Below, piece after piece: positions 17,224-25,301 of a DNA stretch of 64,000 nt. Made by a program: the position numbers and the translations under genes. The notes below the pieces were generated by a model. That model saw only the letters and a program-made list of their open reading frames with translations, searched no databases and was not told where the DNA came from. This DNA comes from Arenibacter sp. F20364 (GTDB lineage: Bacteria > Bacteroidota > Bacteroidia > Flavobacteriales > Flavobacteriaceae). Location of the stretch: NCBI RefSeq assembly GCF_023015905.1, contig NZ_JALKBD010000019.1, forward strand, positions 42,342 through 106,341, read 5' to 3'. Numbering within the stretch: position 1 is the stretch's first letter; each line of letters starts with the position of its first letter.

Positions 17224-18174
17224 CTATTCATGTGGTATGTACTGTGCTTTAAGCTTTTCTATCATGGTTCGCGCAGTCATTTCCAGGTCGTACTTGGGTT
17301 GCCAGCCCCAATCAACCTTAGCCTCAACATCATTAATTGATTTAGGCCATCGGGCCGCAATATCCTGTCTGAAATCCGGTTCATATTTTACCTTAAATTC
17401 TGGATAGTACTTATAGATTTCCTTCACAATATCCTCTGGGGAAAAACTACTTCCGGCAAGATTATAAGCCGTTCTAATTCTAATATCTTTTTTGGGTGCC
17501 TCCATCAGTTCCAAGGTAGCTCTAATTACATCATCCATAAAAATCATTGGGAGGGTGGTATCTGCATTTAGGAAACAAACAAACTCCTCTTCCAATACTG
17601 CCTTATGGAAAATATCCACCGCGTAATCCGTTGTACCACCTCCGGGCAAAGATTGGTAACCTATTATCCCGGGATAGCGAATGGATCTTACGTCCAAGCC
17701 ATATCTTAAAAAGTAATATTGTGCCCAGTTTTCACCCGCAGCCTTGCTCATCCCGTAAACGGTTGCAGGATTTAGATAAGCATTGTTTGGTGTATTGACC
17801 CATGGGGCATCTTCCCCAAAAACGGCAATGGAACTCGGAAAAAACACCTTATCCAACCCATTGATTCTGGATACTTCCAAAACATTGAACAACATATTCA
17901 TATTAAGCTCCCAGGTTCCCAACGGATTTGCTTCCCCCTTAGCGGATAAAATAGCAGCCAAATGGTAAATCTGCGTTATACCGTGACTGGAAACCACATC
18001 TTGGATTTTATTCATATTAGTGGCATCCAATAACTCAAATACCCCATTAAAGCTATTTACCTTTTGAATGTCGGAAGCAATCACGTTCTCATCCCCATAC
18101 CTATGTTGTAGCGCCTTTACAAGTACAGACCCCAATTGTCCATTGGCTCCGATCACTAGAACTTTTGCATTCAT
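17224..18174 (-). CDS. tdh: NAD-dependent L-threonine 3-dehydrogenase, epimerase-type
   Basis: A 316-residue extended short-chain dehydrogenase. The N-terminus has the NAD loop VIGANGQLGS. The catalytic Tyr-Lys pair lies in VYGMSKAAGENW, and GIIGYQSLPGGGTTDYAVDI matches the threonine dehydrogenase subgroup of SDRs found in bacteria and animals. It oxidises L-threonine to 2-amino-3-ketobutyrate, the substrate of the kbl product encoded just downstream. ATG 18174 is preferred; a TTG at 18198 would add eight residues. The divergent Lrp-type regulator gene and the palindrome between them suggest amino-acid control. Confidence 0.93.
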   Translation of the reverse strand: MNAKVLVIGANGQLGSVLVKALQHRYGDENVIASDIQKVNSFNGVFELLDATNMNKIQDVVSSHGITQIYHLAAILSAKGEANPLGTWELNMNMLFNVLEVSRINGLDKVFFPSSIAVFGEDAPWVNTPNNAYLNPATVYGMSKAAGENWAQYYFLRYGLDVRSIRYPGIIGYQSLPGGGTTDYAVDIFHKAVLEEEFVCFLNADTTLPMIFMDDVIRATLELMEAPKKDIRIRTAYNLAGSSFSPEDIVKEIYKYYPEFKVKYEPDFRQDIAARWPKSINDVEAKVDWGWQPKYDLEMTARTMIEKLKAQYIPHE

Positions 18175-18282
18175 AATTTTTCTTTTTAATCTAATCAATA
18201 AAAGCGTTAATTACTGTCTAAATTACAAATAACAAGTCAATAATGTAAATGGATACAATATTTAAGTAATTATCGCTTATAT

Positions 18283-18300
18283 TTACTTTATTTAAAGTAA
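18283..18300. promoter_or_regulatory. Lrp-type operator candidate between tdh and the Lrp gene
   Basis: TTACTTTA-TT-TAAAGTAA is a perfect 8-bp inverted repeat. Further half-sites (AAGTAAT at 18264 and TAAAGTAATTT near 18335) flank it in a very AT-rich region. This multiplicity is typical of Lrp/AsnC control regions and lies between divergent tdh and the Lrp gene. Confidence 0.55.
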
Positions 18301-18355
18301 TATTTATTTTTTAACACTTAAATAAATCGATTTTAAAGTAATTTTTTAGTCCCAT

Positions 18356-18817
18356 ATGGAGCAACTTGATCAAACAGATATAACCATTCTCAGAATTTTA
18401 CAAAAAGATTCGAAAAAAACAGCCAAGGAAATTGCGGCCATCCTTAACCTAACCCCCTCCCCTGTTTATGAAAGAGTCCGTAGGTTGGAAAAACAAGGTG
18501 TCATTAAAAAGTATGTGGCCATTCTGGATAAAAAACAAATAGATAGATCCATTACAGTCATTTGTCAAGTTTCCATGCGATATCATAATGAAGCCTTTAT
18601 TGAAAAATTTGAGGCACAGGTACAACAATTGGATGAGGTGCAGGAATGTTACCATTTGGCGGGACAGGTGGATTTTATCTTAAAAATCCATACCAAAAGT
18701 CTTGAAGAATACCACGACTTTGTAAAGACCAAACTCTCCAAGATTGAAAATATTGGAGTATTGAACAGTACGTTCGTCCTGAAAGAAATAAAACAATCCT
18801 CGGAATACTATATTTAA
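18356..18817 (+). CDS. Lrp/AsnC-family transcriptional regulator
   Basis: A 153-residue regulator of normal Lrp length. The N-terminal HTH (about 4-60) reads DITILRILQKDSKKTAKEIA then SPVYERVRRLEKQGVI. The C-terminal RAM ligand domain (about 65-140) includes VQECYHLAGQVDFILKI. Lrp proteins bind amino acids and form octamers. Its divergent position to tdh-kbl suggests control of threonine breakdown, probably with autoregulation through the palindrome upstream. Confidence 0.93.
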   Translation: MEQLDQTDITILRILQKDSKKTAKEIAAILNLTPSPVYERVRRLEKQGVIKKYVAILDKKQIDRSITVICQVSMRYHNEAFIEKFEAQVQQLDEVQECYHLAGQVDFILKIHTKSLEEYHDFVKTKLSKIENIGVLNSTFVLKEIKQSSEYYI

Positions 18818-18912
18818 ATGCTCTGTTCTTTTCTGCTATATTTGTTTTATAAGATGCCTTATCATTATTAGGTATCCATTAAAATAACCAACTATTGCCG
18901 ATTATTTGAAAT

Positions 18913-19917
18913 ATGAAAATAGTAAGAACCGATATGGAGCTAGAAACTCCAATTGTAGACAAAACACTTCGGGAAAAAGGACATGACCTGGTTTTACTCC
19001 CAGACGGGGTATCAGAAGAAGTATTAATAAAAGAATTAGAGGATTGCGATATCCTATTAATGTGCTATACCCCCATTACCAAGCCAATTATAGCATCGGC
19101 AAAGAAGCTCAAGGCAATTGTAAAATATGGAGTTGGAATAGACGCCATTGATATTCCGGCCGCTAACCAGCAGGGTATCGTAGTGGTCAATATTCCAGAA
19201 TATGCCGAGGAGACCGTGGCGGAAGGTGCTTTTGCCATGCTGATATCTTTGGCCAAAAAGTTGCCTGCACTACAAAAACAAATGAAAAGCAATGCTTGGG
19301 TATGGCCAAGTAGGGAGTGGCTGGGACTGGATTTTGCCGAAAAAACCCTGGGAATTATCGGTTGCGGTAAAATAGGAAGTAGCATGGCTAGGATGGCGGG
19401 ACTTGGGTTTAGGGCAAAAGTTATTGGTTACGACCCCAGCAAGACCAAAGAGGACTTGGCAAAAAGGGGAATTCAGAAATATGATGACCTTACAGAAATG
19501 CTCAAGGAGTGCGATTTTATTTCAATACATGCCGTTTTGAACAAAGAAACCAAACACCTTATAGGCGCCAAGGAATTTGCGGTGATGAAAGAGAACGCAA
19601 TAATTATTAATTCTGCTAGAGGTGCCTTAATAGATGAAATGGCGCTTTTGGATGCCTTGGAGAAAAAGCAAATTGCCGGTGCCGGCCTTGATGTCTATAG
19701 TTTGGAGCCACTAAACAATACGGACCATCCATTAAAGAATCTTTATGAAATGGACAATGTGATCCTTATGCCCCACTTAACATTCTACACCGAAGAAGCC
19801 ATGCATAGGCTTGAAGCGGAGACCTTGGAGAGAATTACAGAGGTAATGGAAAATAGGCCTGTCACAATTAAATCCAAGGACCCGCGACTTCAAAATCAGC
19901 CCCAGGTAAAGCTATAA
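18913..19917 (+). CDS. D-2-hydroxyacid dehydrogenase (phosphoglycerate dehydrogenase-like)
   Basis: A 334-residue NAD-dependent dehydrogenase. The coenzyme domain has GIIGCGKIGSSMARMAGLG. The catalytic set is Arg in INSARGALID, Glu in AGAGLDVYSLEP and His in MPHLTFYTEEA. There is no C-terminal ACT domain, so it is not a full SerA. Possible substrates are 3-phosphoglycerate, hydroxypyruvate or a sugar-derived 2-hydroxyacid. It follows the Lrp gene on the same strand after 95 bp and may share amino-acid-linked regulation. Confidence 0.9.
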   Translation: MKIVRTDMELETPIVDKTLREKGHDLVLLPDGVSEEVLIKELEDCDILLMCYTPITKPIIASAKKLKAIVKYGVGIDAIDIPAANQQGIVVVNIPEYAEETVAEGAFAMLISLAKKLPALQKQMKSNAWVWPSREWLGLDFAEKTLGIIGCGKIGSSMARMAGLGFRAKVIGYDPSKTKEDLAKRGIQKYDDLTEMLKECDFISIHAVLNKETKHLIGAKEFAVMKENAIIINSARGALIDEMALLDALEKKQIAGAGLDVYSLEPLNNTDHPLKNLYEMDNVILMPHLTFYTEEAMHRLEAETLERITEVMENRPVTIKSKDPRLQNQPQVKL

Positions 19918-19920
19918 ATT

Positions 19921-19959
19921 AATATGCCTGTGTGGAACCATTTTGGATACTGGCATATT
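19921..19959. terminator. Possible hairpin between convergent genes
   Basis: AATATGCC (19921-19928) pairs perfectly with GGCATATT (19952-19959) across a 23-base loop, directly after the dehydrogenase stop and before the end of the leftward Dabb gene. There is no clear U-tract, so termination is tentative. Confidence 0.3.
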
Positions 19960-19997
19960 CCATACAACTGTGCTGTAGTTTTCAATAAATGGTAACA

Positions 19998-20291
19998 TCA
20001 GACAATTGGTTCATAGTCTATTTCCAGAAATTTTTCAACGCTCTTTGCCCAATAGGTTTTCACGAACCTGGTGTGGTCCGGATGTACATTATAAACCTCA
20101 TAAGCCGCCATGTTGTTAAATTCCATTGACAAACCATAATCAAAATCGTTCTTCTTCCCTATTTGTCTCAAGGATTGAAAATTGTGGACTCCAGGTATAG
20201 ATTTCAATTTAGCCGCTGCGGAAAGAAACTCTTTTTCTTCAGGCGAGCCTTTGGGGTATTTTAACTTGAGTACTACTGTATGCTGGATCAT
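19998..20291 (-). CDS. Dabb (stress-responsive A/B barrel) family protein
   Basis: A 97-residue ferredoxin-like alpha/beta barrel protein. It begins MIQHTVVLKLKYPKGSPEEK and ends with VHPDHTRFVKTYWAKSVEKF, both usual Dabb landmarks. ATG 20291 is chosen because Dabb proteins start at the first strand; an ATG at 20315 would add eight residues. The family includes plant stress proteins and small enzymes such as olivetolic acid cyclase, but bacterial members mostly lack a known role. It lies downstream of carbohydrate-related genes on the same strand. Confidence 0.85.
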   Translation of the reverse strand: MIQHTVVLKLKYPKGSPEEKEFLSAAAKLKSIPGVHNFQSLRQIGKKNDFDYGLSMEFNNMAAYEVYNVHPDHTRFVKTYWAKSVEKFLEIDYEPIV

Positions 20292-20331
20292 AAACTGGTA
20301 TTTGGATTTATACATTGCTCAATACAAGCAA

Positions 20332-21942
20332 CTAATATACTACCATCCTTTTATTGTCCTCTATTTCAATATCAATGCCATCTATCAGCTGGTTGCCTGG
20401 ATATTTAGTAAGTTCGTATTGGTCATAATCCTGCAATGTATATTCCCTATCCTTATCTGCCGTAAACCACTCAGGAAATTGGTTGATCCTGGCCCAATCC
20501 ATAGGCAATTTCATATTCGTCTTATGTCTAGGCTTATCAAAATAAAGTTTTCCTTTCCAGGGCTTTTCTGATTTTATGGAGATCAATAAAGAATCCCCTT
20601 TTTGCTCCGCTCCAAGTAATAGGTCATCTCTCCAAGGCTTTACATACAAACCCTTACTTTTCCATAAATTATACATAATGGTGGTCCGGGCAAAGTTGCC
20701 ATCGCCATGCCAGCCCTCTATTATGCCACTTTCCTGTTGCATTGCCCACATCACATTTATTTCACTGTCCATCCATTTGGCAACGGTGGGATCTGGAATC
20801 CGATTGTACATATTAAGGGCGCCTTCAATGGCATCCGCGTACCCATCGGCACTCCCCTTTTCCCAATCAAAATTGGTGTATTTGTTTAAATTGGAATATA
20901 TCTTCAATATGGCTTCCTTGTATTTGGGATCCTTATCCAACATATAAACAGCGTAAAATCCGTTGAGGGTATAGCCCCAATTATCGGCAGGGCGTTCCTG
21001 TACAATTTCTCCTGTTTGAGGATTTATGGCGTCATAGAATAATCCGTCTCCATTTCTACCAACTTCCAAAATCCTGTCCATCATCTCATGTAATGGCTTT
21101 TTGTAGGCTGTCCTTTTAAGTGGCCTGGCAAAGTTTGTGGAAACATACAATTCACATAAGCCCGATATTAACTCACAACCATGATCCCGCAACCTAAGGT
21201 ATTCCAAATTCTTTGTTGGATGGTGATCACCCAATAGATAATAATCCCCAATCGTTATAGCCCAGTCCAAGAACTTTTCATCACCGGTCATCCAGTAAAT
21301 TCGGGAAAGGATCTGTAACAATTCACCATTCACTTCTTCCCGCGTAGCATTGGAACCATCCTTAGATATCCCATCGGCAACATTTACCTCCTTCTTCAAA
21401 TCGTAAAGCATCTCCAACATTCTATCCGACCAAGAACTTTGCCCCAACCATTCTGTAAGGGGCAGCAAGCCATCCTTGATATATTCCGAAGTCCCAAAAA
21501 TAATTTCAGCCATATTCAATTTTTCATTTTGAAAATCCTTTTTAGAAAAGGAATAGGTATCGGGAAGGGTGTTAACTCTAGAAGTGAGTTTTTTTTCAGC
21601 ATGTAACATATCCAACATTGTCCCATCAAATAAATCCTGATCTGTGAAAAAAGAAGTGAGTACCATAAAAGGATAATTATCTGCAGCGGCATCTTTTGCG
21701 TTCCATATGTCCGTGTCAGCTTCAAGATTTCTAGGAATTAATCCAGATTCGGGATCAGCCATCTCCAACCAGCCATGAACAAATTTCCCACTCCTAATAA
21801 ATCCCTCATTGGCTAAAATGGCATTTTCATGTGCTTTGTCCAATAGAAGGCTATCCGCTTCAGACATCATTTTGGCCGGATGTGCATCTTTACAGCCTAC
21901 TATACTTAAAATTCCCGTTACAAGAAATAAATAGATTCTCAT
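20332..21942 (-). CDS. Lipoprotein with alpha/alpha-barrel glycosidase-like domain
   Basis: A 536-residue lipoprotein: the lipobox ILSIVGC places the acylated cysteine at position 17. The body is helical with repeated Trp/Tyr-rich blocks (YWMTGDEKFLDWAITIGDYY, NWGYTLNGFYAVYMLDKD) of the (alpha/alpha)6-barrel type seen in unsaturated glucuronyl hydrolases and related glycosidases. I cannot assign the family or a catalytic acid. It ends 30 bp downstream of a two-domain esterase gene on the same strand, so the two probably form an operon for polysaccharide use. The Dabb gene follows. Confidence 0.6.
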   Translation of the reverse strand: MRIYLFLVTGILSIVGCKDAHPAKMMSEADSLLLDKAHENAILANEGFIRSGKFVHGWLEMADPESGLIPRNLEADTDIWNAKDAAADNYPFMVLTSFFTDQDLFDGTMLDMLHAEKKLTSRVNTLPDTYSFSKKDFQNEKLNMAEIIFGTSEYIKDGLLPLTEWLGQSSWSDRMLEMLYDLKKEVNVADGISKDGSNATREEVNGELLQILSRIYWMTGDEKFLDWAITIGDYYLLGDHHPTKNLEYLRLRDHGCELISGLCELYVSTNFARPLKRTAYKKPLHEMMDRILEVGRNGDGLFYDAINPQTGEIVQERPADNWGYTLNGFYAVYMLDKDPKYKEAILKIYSNLNKYTNFDWEKGSADGYADAIEGALNMYNRIPDPTVAKWMDSEINVMWAMQQESGIIEGWHGDGNFARTTIMYNLWKSKGLYVKPWRDDLLLGAEQKGDSLLISIKSEKPWKGKLYFDKPRHKTNMKLPMDWARINQFPEWFTADKDREYTLQDYDQYELTKYPGNQLIDGIDIEIEDNKRMVVY

Positions 21943-21972
21943 GATACTATTGATTAATTTATGGGTATACCG

Positions 21973-24156
21973 CTAGAGGTTGGATATGAATTTATCCAAG
22001 GAATCCATTGCTCCCGCCCCAGAATCATTTTTTTCAATAGAAAAGTTGTTGGCCTTGTTCATGGAACTATAATGTTCCCTTACAAAATCATACGACTGCA
22101 AGTACCCAGACCCCATAGCTTCTTCCTCCGACTCTTGTACCAACATTAATGCCCCTGGCGCAAAGGCTGCAGACAGATCCGGAAGATCGTAATGTGGCAA
22201 GGCACCGGCCACGGTAAAAGGTATCAAGACAGGGTCATAGTCCTTCTTGAAAACGATGGATTCAAATGATGGCAAAGGATCCAAAAACAGCATGCCTTTA
22301 AAGTCTACCCCTAAGGCCGAAGCGTGCAACAAACTGGAATTAAAGCCCCCTTTGGATATGCCAATAATTTCATTGTTATTCAATTCCATTTCTTCCTTGC
22401 AAAATAGAAGGAGAGTTTCTATAGCCTCCACATGTAGGGATACGGTACTTTTTCCGTTCAAAATACCTGCAAACCATTGATTGTAAGAGGTATTTTCAAA
22501 ATAGGCATCCCCTTTTAAATAGCCTGGGCCCAATTCCCCGAATCCCGGCAAATCCGGTACAATTACGGTTACCCCTTTTTTAACGAGGTGGATTGGAACG
22601 GTATAGGCTTCATCCGATTTCTTATCCGCTATATTATCCAGATAAAGGGCGGATAGCTTGGTGGTTTGTTTGGGCACAAAGGCCACAAACGGAATAATGT
22701 TATCCCCAGGCTGTTCTATCACATACTTATTAAGGTAATAGGCTTCAAATTCCGTCTGTCCGGAAAAAATCAATTTACCTTTCTTGGCACCTTGGGTATA
22801 ACCCGATATTTGATACACTTTTTGTTTTAGGTCCACTAAATGGTGGTCCAACTTTGTTCTTTCCCTGTTCAGTTCCTCCATATTCCTATCCGTCAAAGCC
22901 TTGTTTGCATCGAACAAAAATTTGCTACCGACCGATGTTGCAAGCTGACCCGTTTCCGTAACATATAATTCTTCCACCGGAAAAATAGTTACCTCCCCAT
23001 CCTTGGAGTTTCCCGGATTATCCAAGTGCTTTTGAAAAAAAGCATACATGGCTTCCCTATTCTTTATGGTGGATTGATGTCCGGCATTGTCCTCTACCAT
23101 CAAAAGATTTTCCAACTTATCGAAGGCCTTGTAGGCCAATTTAGCTTCCTCATAGGTGTCCCTCGCCCCTTGAATACTAAAAATATCGCGTGTTGTAGTG
23201 ATCATCAAAGTTGGTTTGGGTGCCCTCACTTCCAAAAGATCGGCATGGTCCAAACCAAGTTGAATACCTTTTGGAAAGTTCTGCTCCGCATCCTGAGGCC
23301 CTCCTGATTTTAATTGATATTCCAAGGTGGTGATATAGCATTCCGGGGCAGCGGCTTTGATTCTATCATCAAAGGCGGCGATGTGGGAAGATTGGGTCCC
23401 CCCACCAGATCTGCCCGTAATCCCAATACGCTCTGGATCCACTTCCTTACGTGTAAGCAAATAATCCACTGCCCTTATGCCGTCCCATATCATATATTTG
23501 GCAGTGGAGGCTCCATTTATAAAAAGCTGGGCCCCCGGATAGGAATGTTCGCGTGTAGGACTAAAACGCGATTTCCCTTCCTTTTCATCAAAATATTGCA
23601 ATCTTTCCCCTTGCCCATAGGGGTCAAATGCAAAAACGGCAAAGCCTTTTTTTACCAGGTTCAAAATCACATGTTGATAGACATCACTTCTAAATCCCAA
23701 ATCGCTGTGGCCACTGCAATAAATAATAGTGGGCAGGTCCCTTTTTTTTCCTTGTGGAATAAAAAACGCGGCCGTAACCTTTAGACCGGGCAAGGATTCA
23801 AAATATAGCTTTTCAACACTATAACCTTCCTTTTTAATTCGTTTGGTGACAACCGGATTTAAATTGGTCTTTGGAGGAAAAGGCCCTATGGACTCCAGTA
23901 GTTTGTCCTTTACCAATTTCTGCCGTTCGGTCCAATCTGCCTGGGTATGCAGCATTGATATGGATTCCTTTCTTTTTTCGATACTTTCAAAAGAAAGTTC
24001 AGCTTGCTGTTTGTAAAGTAAATTTTCGGCATCGGAATAATACTTCCAAAAATCCAAGACGGAATAATTGGTTTGGGACCAACCAAGGCAGGGAGATAAT
24101 AAAAACATTAGAATTATTCCAAGGTTAAGGACTTGATGTCTAAATCTTTTGAACAT
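21973..24156 (-). CDS. Exported two-domain alpha/beta-hydrolase (acetyl-xylan-esterase-like)
   Basis: A 727-residue protein with a signal peptide (MFKRFRHQVLNLGIILMFLL). The first hydrolase domain (about 100-380) has the nucleophile elbow GITGRSGGG (S250), an Asp near 323 and a His in AGHQST (H360). This is the pattern of Xaa-Pro/acetyl-xylan-esterase-like family hydrolases. A second hydrolase-like domain (about 460-727) has its own elbow IIGISKGGFN (S601) and VIVPDLPGFGELGPGY. Two elbows in one chain are unusual. It is the first gene of the leftward operon with the barrel lipoprotein. Substrate not known; an ester-decorated polysaccharide is likely. Confidence 0.8.
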   Translation of the reverse strand: MFKRFRHQVLNLGIILMFLLSPCLGWSQTNYSVLDFWKYYSDAENLLYKQQAELSFESIEKRKESISMLHTQADWTERQKLVKDKLLESIGPFPPKTNLNPVVTKRIKKEGYSVEKLYFESLPGLKVTAAFFIPQGKKRDLPTIIYCSGHSDLGFRSDVYQHVILNLVKKGFAVFAFDPYGQGERLQYFDEKEGKSRFSPTREHSYPGAQLFINGASTAKYMIWDGIRAVDYLLTRKEVDPERIGITGRSGGGTQSSHIAAFDDRIKAAAPECYITTLEYQLKSGGPQDAEQNFPKGIQLGLDHADLLEVRAPKPTLMITTTRDIFSIQGARDTYEEAKLAYKAFDKLENLLMVEDNAGHQSTIKNREAMYAFFQKHLDNPGNSKDGEVTIFPVEELYVTETGQLATSVGSKFLFDANKALTDRNMEELNRERTKLDHHLVDLKQKVYQISGYTQGAKKGKLIFSGQTEFEAYYLNKYVIEQPGDNIIPFVAFVPKQTTKLSALYLDNIADKKSDEAYTVPIHLVKKGVTVIVPDLPGFGELGPGYLKGDAYFENTSYNQWFAGILNGKSTVSLHVEAIETLLLFCKEEMELNNNEIIGISKGGFNSSLLHASALGVDFKGMLFLDPLPSFESIVFKKDYDPVLIPFTVAGALPHYDLPDLSAAFAPGALMLVQESEEEAMGSGYLQSYDFVREHYSSMNKANNFSIEKNDSGAGAMDSLDKFISNL

Positions 24157-24370
24157 AATTGGCTTTTTGAATAAAAAATTAAAAAAATCAGCTCCAAGAT
24201 AGATATTTAATCGTTTAAACTATAAAAAATGCCCATATTTACAATTCAAAGCAGCAGGGTAATAGCCACTTCTGTTGAAAAAAAATATGCATATCTTGGT
24301 TTTAGTTTTGCTTATGGTGATTGTAAACTGTACTAGCCAAAAAGTTTATAATAATTAAATTGATTTTGCC

Positions 24371-25297
24371 TTGGGAACACCGCATGTATTTTTAAGGATT
24401 TTTTTAATGGCCCAGCTGCTGATGCATCCTGTGCTTAGCTTGGGTCAGCAAGTTGAAAATGTACCCCTAGCTTTTGACGCCCTAGGTTCAGAGCCCGAAG
24501 TGATTTTAATCAACAATAAAATTAAAGTCCCACACCGCCATGGGCATTTTCAGGGGGTGCAACTCATCAATAAAAACGGGACCGAAAAACTTCTTGTTTC
24601 CGGGAGTTCCAGATCCAAGGCCTACGTTTTACAGATAGACCTGACAACCCTCAATTCAGAAACCCTAATAACCTTAATGAAAGATCCGTACCGCCATGCC
24701 GGAGGAATTCAGGTTAGCGAACCTTATTTGATTGTTGGTATGGAAGATAACATTATAAAAACTACTTCCACAGTAGGTCTATACAATTATCAAAAAAATT
24801 CGTTGGCCGATGCCCAGCCTGGCATCACCATAAACCGGGAAGGTGAGGCCAAGCGTTTTACTGCTGGAGCAACGGGCTTGTTGGCCATGGAAGAAGGGTT
24901 TTTAGCTGTAGTGGCCAATTGGGACTCTCGTAATTGGGACTTCTACCATGTGGAACCGGAAAATGGGAAACAGGAATTACTTTTTAGTTTTAAGGCTCCC
25001 CAAGGTTGGGGGAGTTATCAATCCATCAATCTTATCAAGGATTCATCCGCCATATATGCCATTGGGTTTTATAAAAAAGATATGGTTGCGACTGCCGATC
25101 TGATACTTGTTAGCAAGCTAGGGTCTTTTGATCCTATTATGGAAAAAATCAGTTCCAAAACCTTTAACTGTAAGAATGGGGTCGATTTTAATTCGGCCGT
25201 GGGCCTGCAAGTAGACCAAAAAGGAAAGCTTCACATTTGGGGAACCCAAGCCGATCCCGCCAAAGTAATTGCCATAAACAAATTTAGTCAGCCATAA
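24371..25297 (+). CDS. Secreted hypothetical protein, propeller-like
   Basis: A 308-residue exported protein. The TTG start at 24371 gives a normal signal peptide with an Arg in its n-region (FLRIFLMAQLLMHPVLSLGQ). The ATG at 24407 would remove the charged part, so TTG is favoured. The body has regular strands (FQGVQLINKNGTEKLLVSGS, GGIQVSEPYLIVGMED) suggesting a beta-propeller. It ends 4 bp before the heparinase II/III gene, so the two are co-transcribed and it may help bind the glycan. No family recognised. Confidence 0.65.
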   Translation: MGTPHVFLRIFLMAQLLMHPVLSLGQQVENVPLAFDALGSEPEVILINNKIKVPHRHGHFQGVQLINKNGTEKLLVSGSSRSKAYVLQIDLTTLNSETLITLMKDPYRHAGGIQVSEPYLIVGMEDNIIKTTSTVGLYNYQKNSLADAQPGITINREGEAKRFTAGATGLLAMEEGFLAVVANWDSRNWDFYHVEPENGKQELLFSFKAPQGWGSYQSINLIKDSSAIYAIGFYKKDMVATADLILVSKLGSFDPIMEKISSKTFNCKNGVDFNSAVGLQVDQKGKLHIWGTQADPAKVIAINKFSQP

Positions 25298-25301
25298 GCC
25301 C

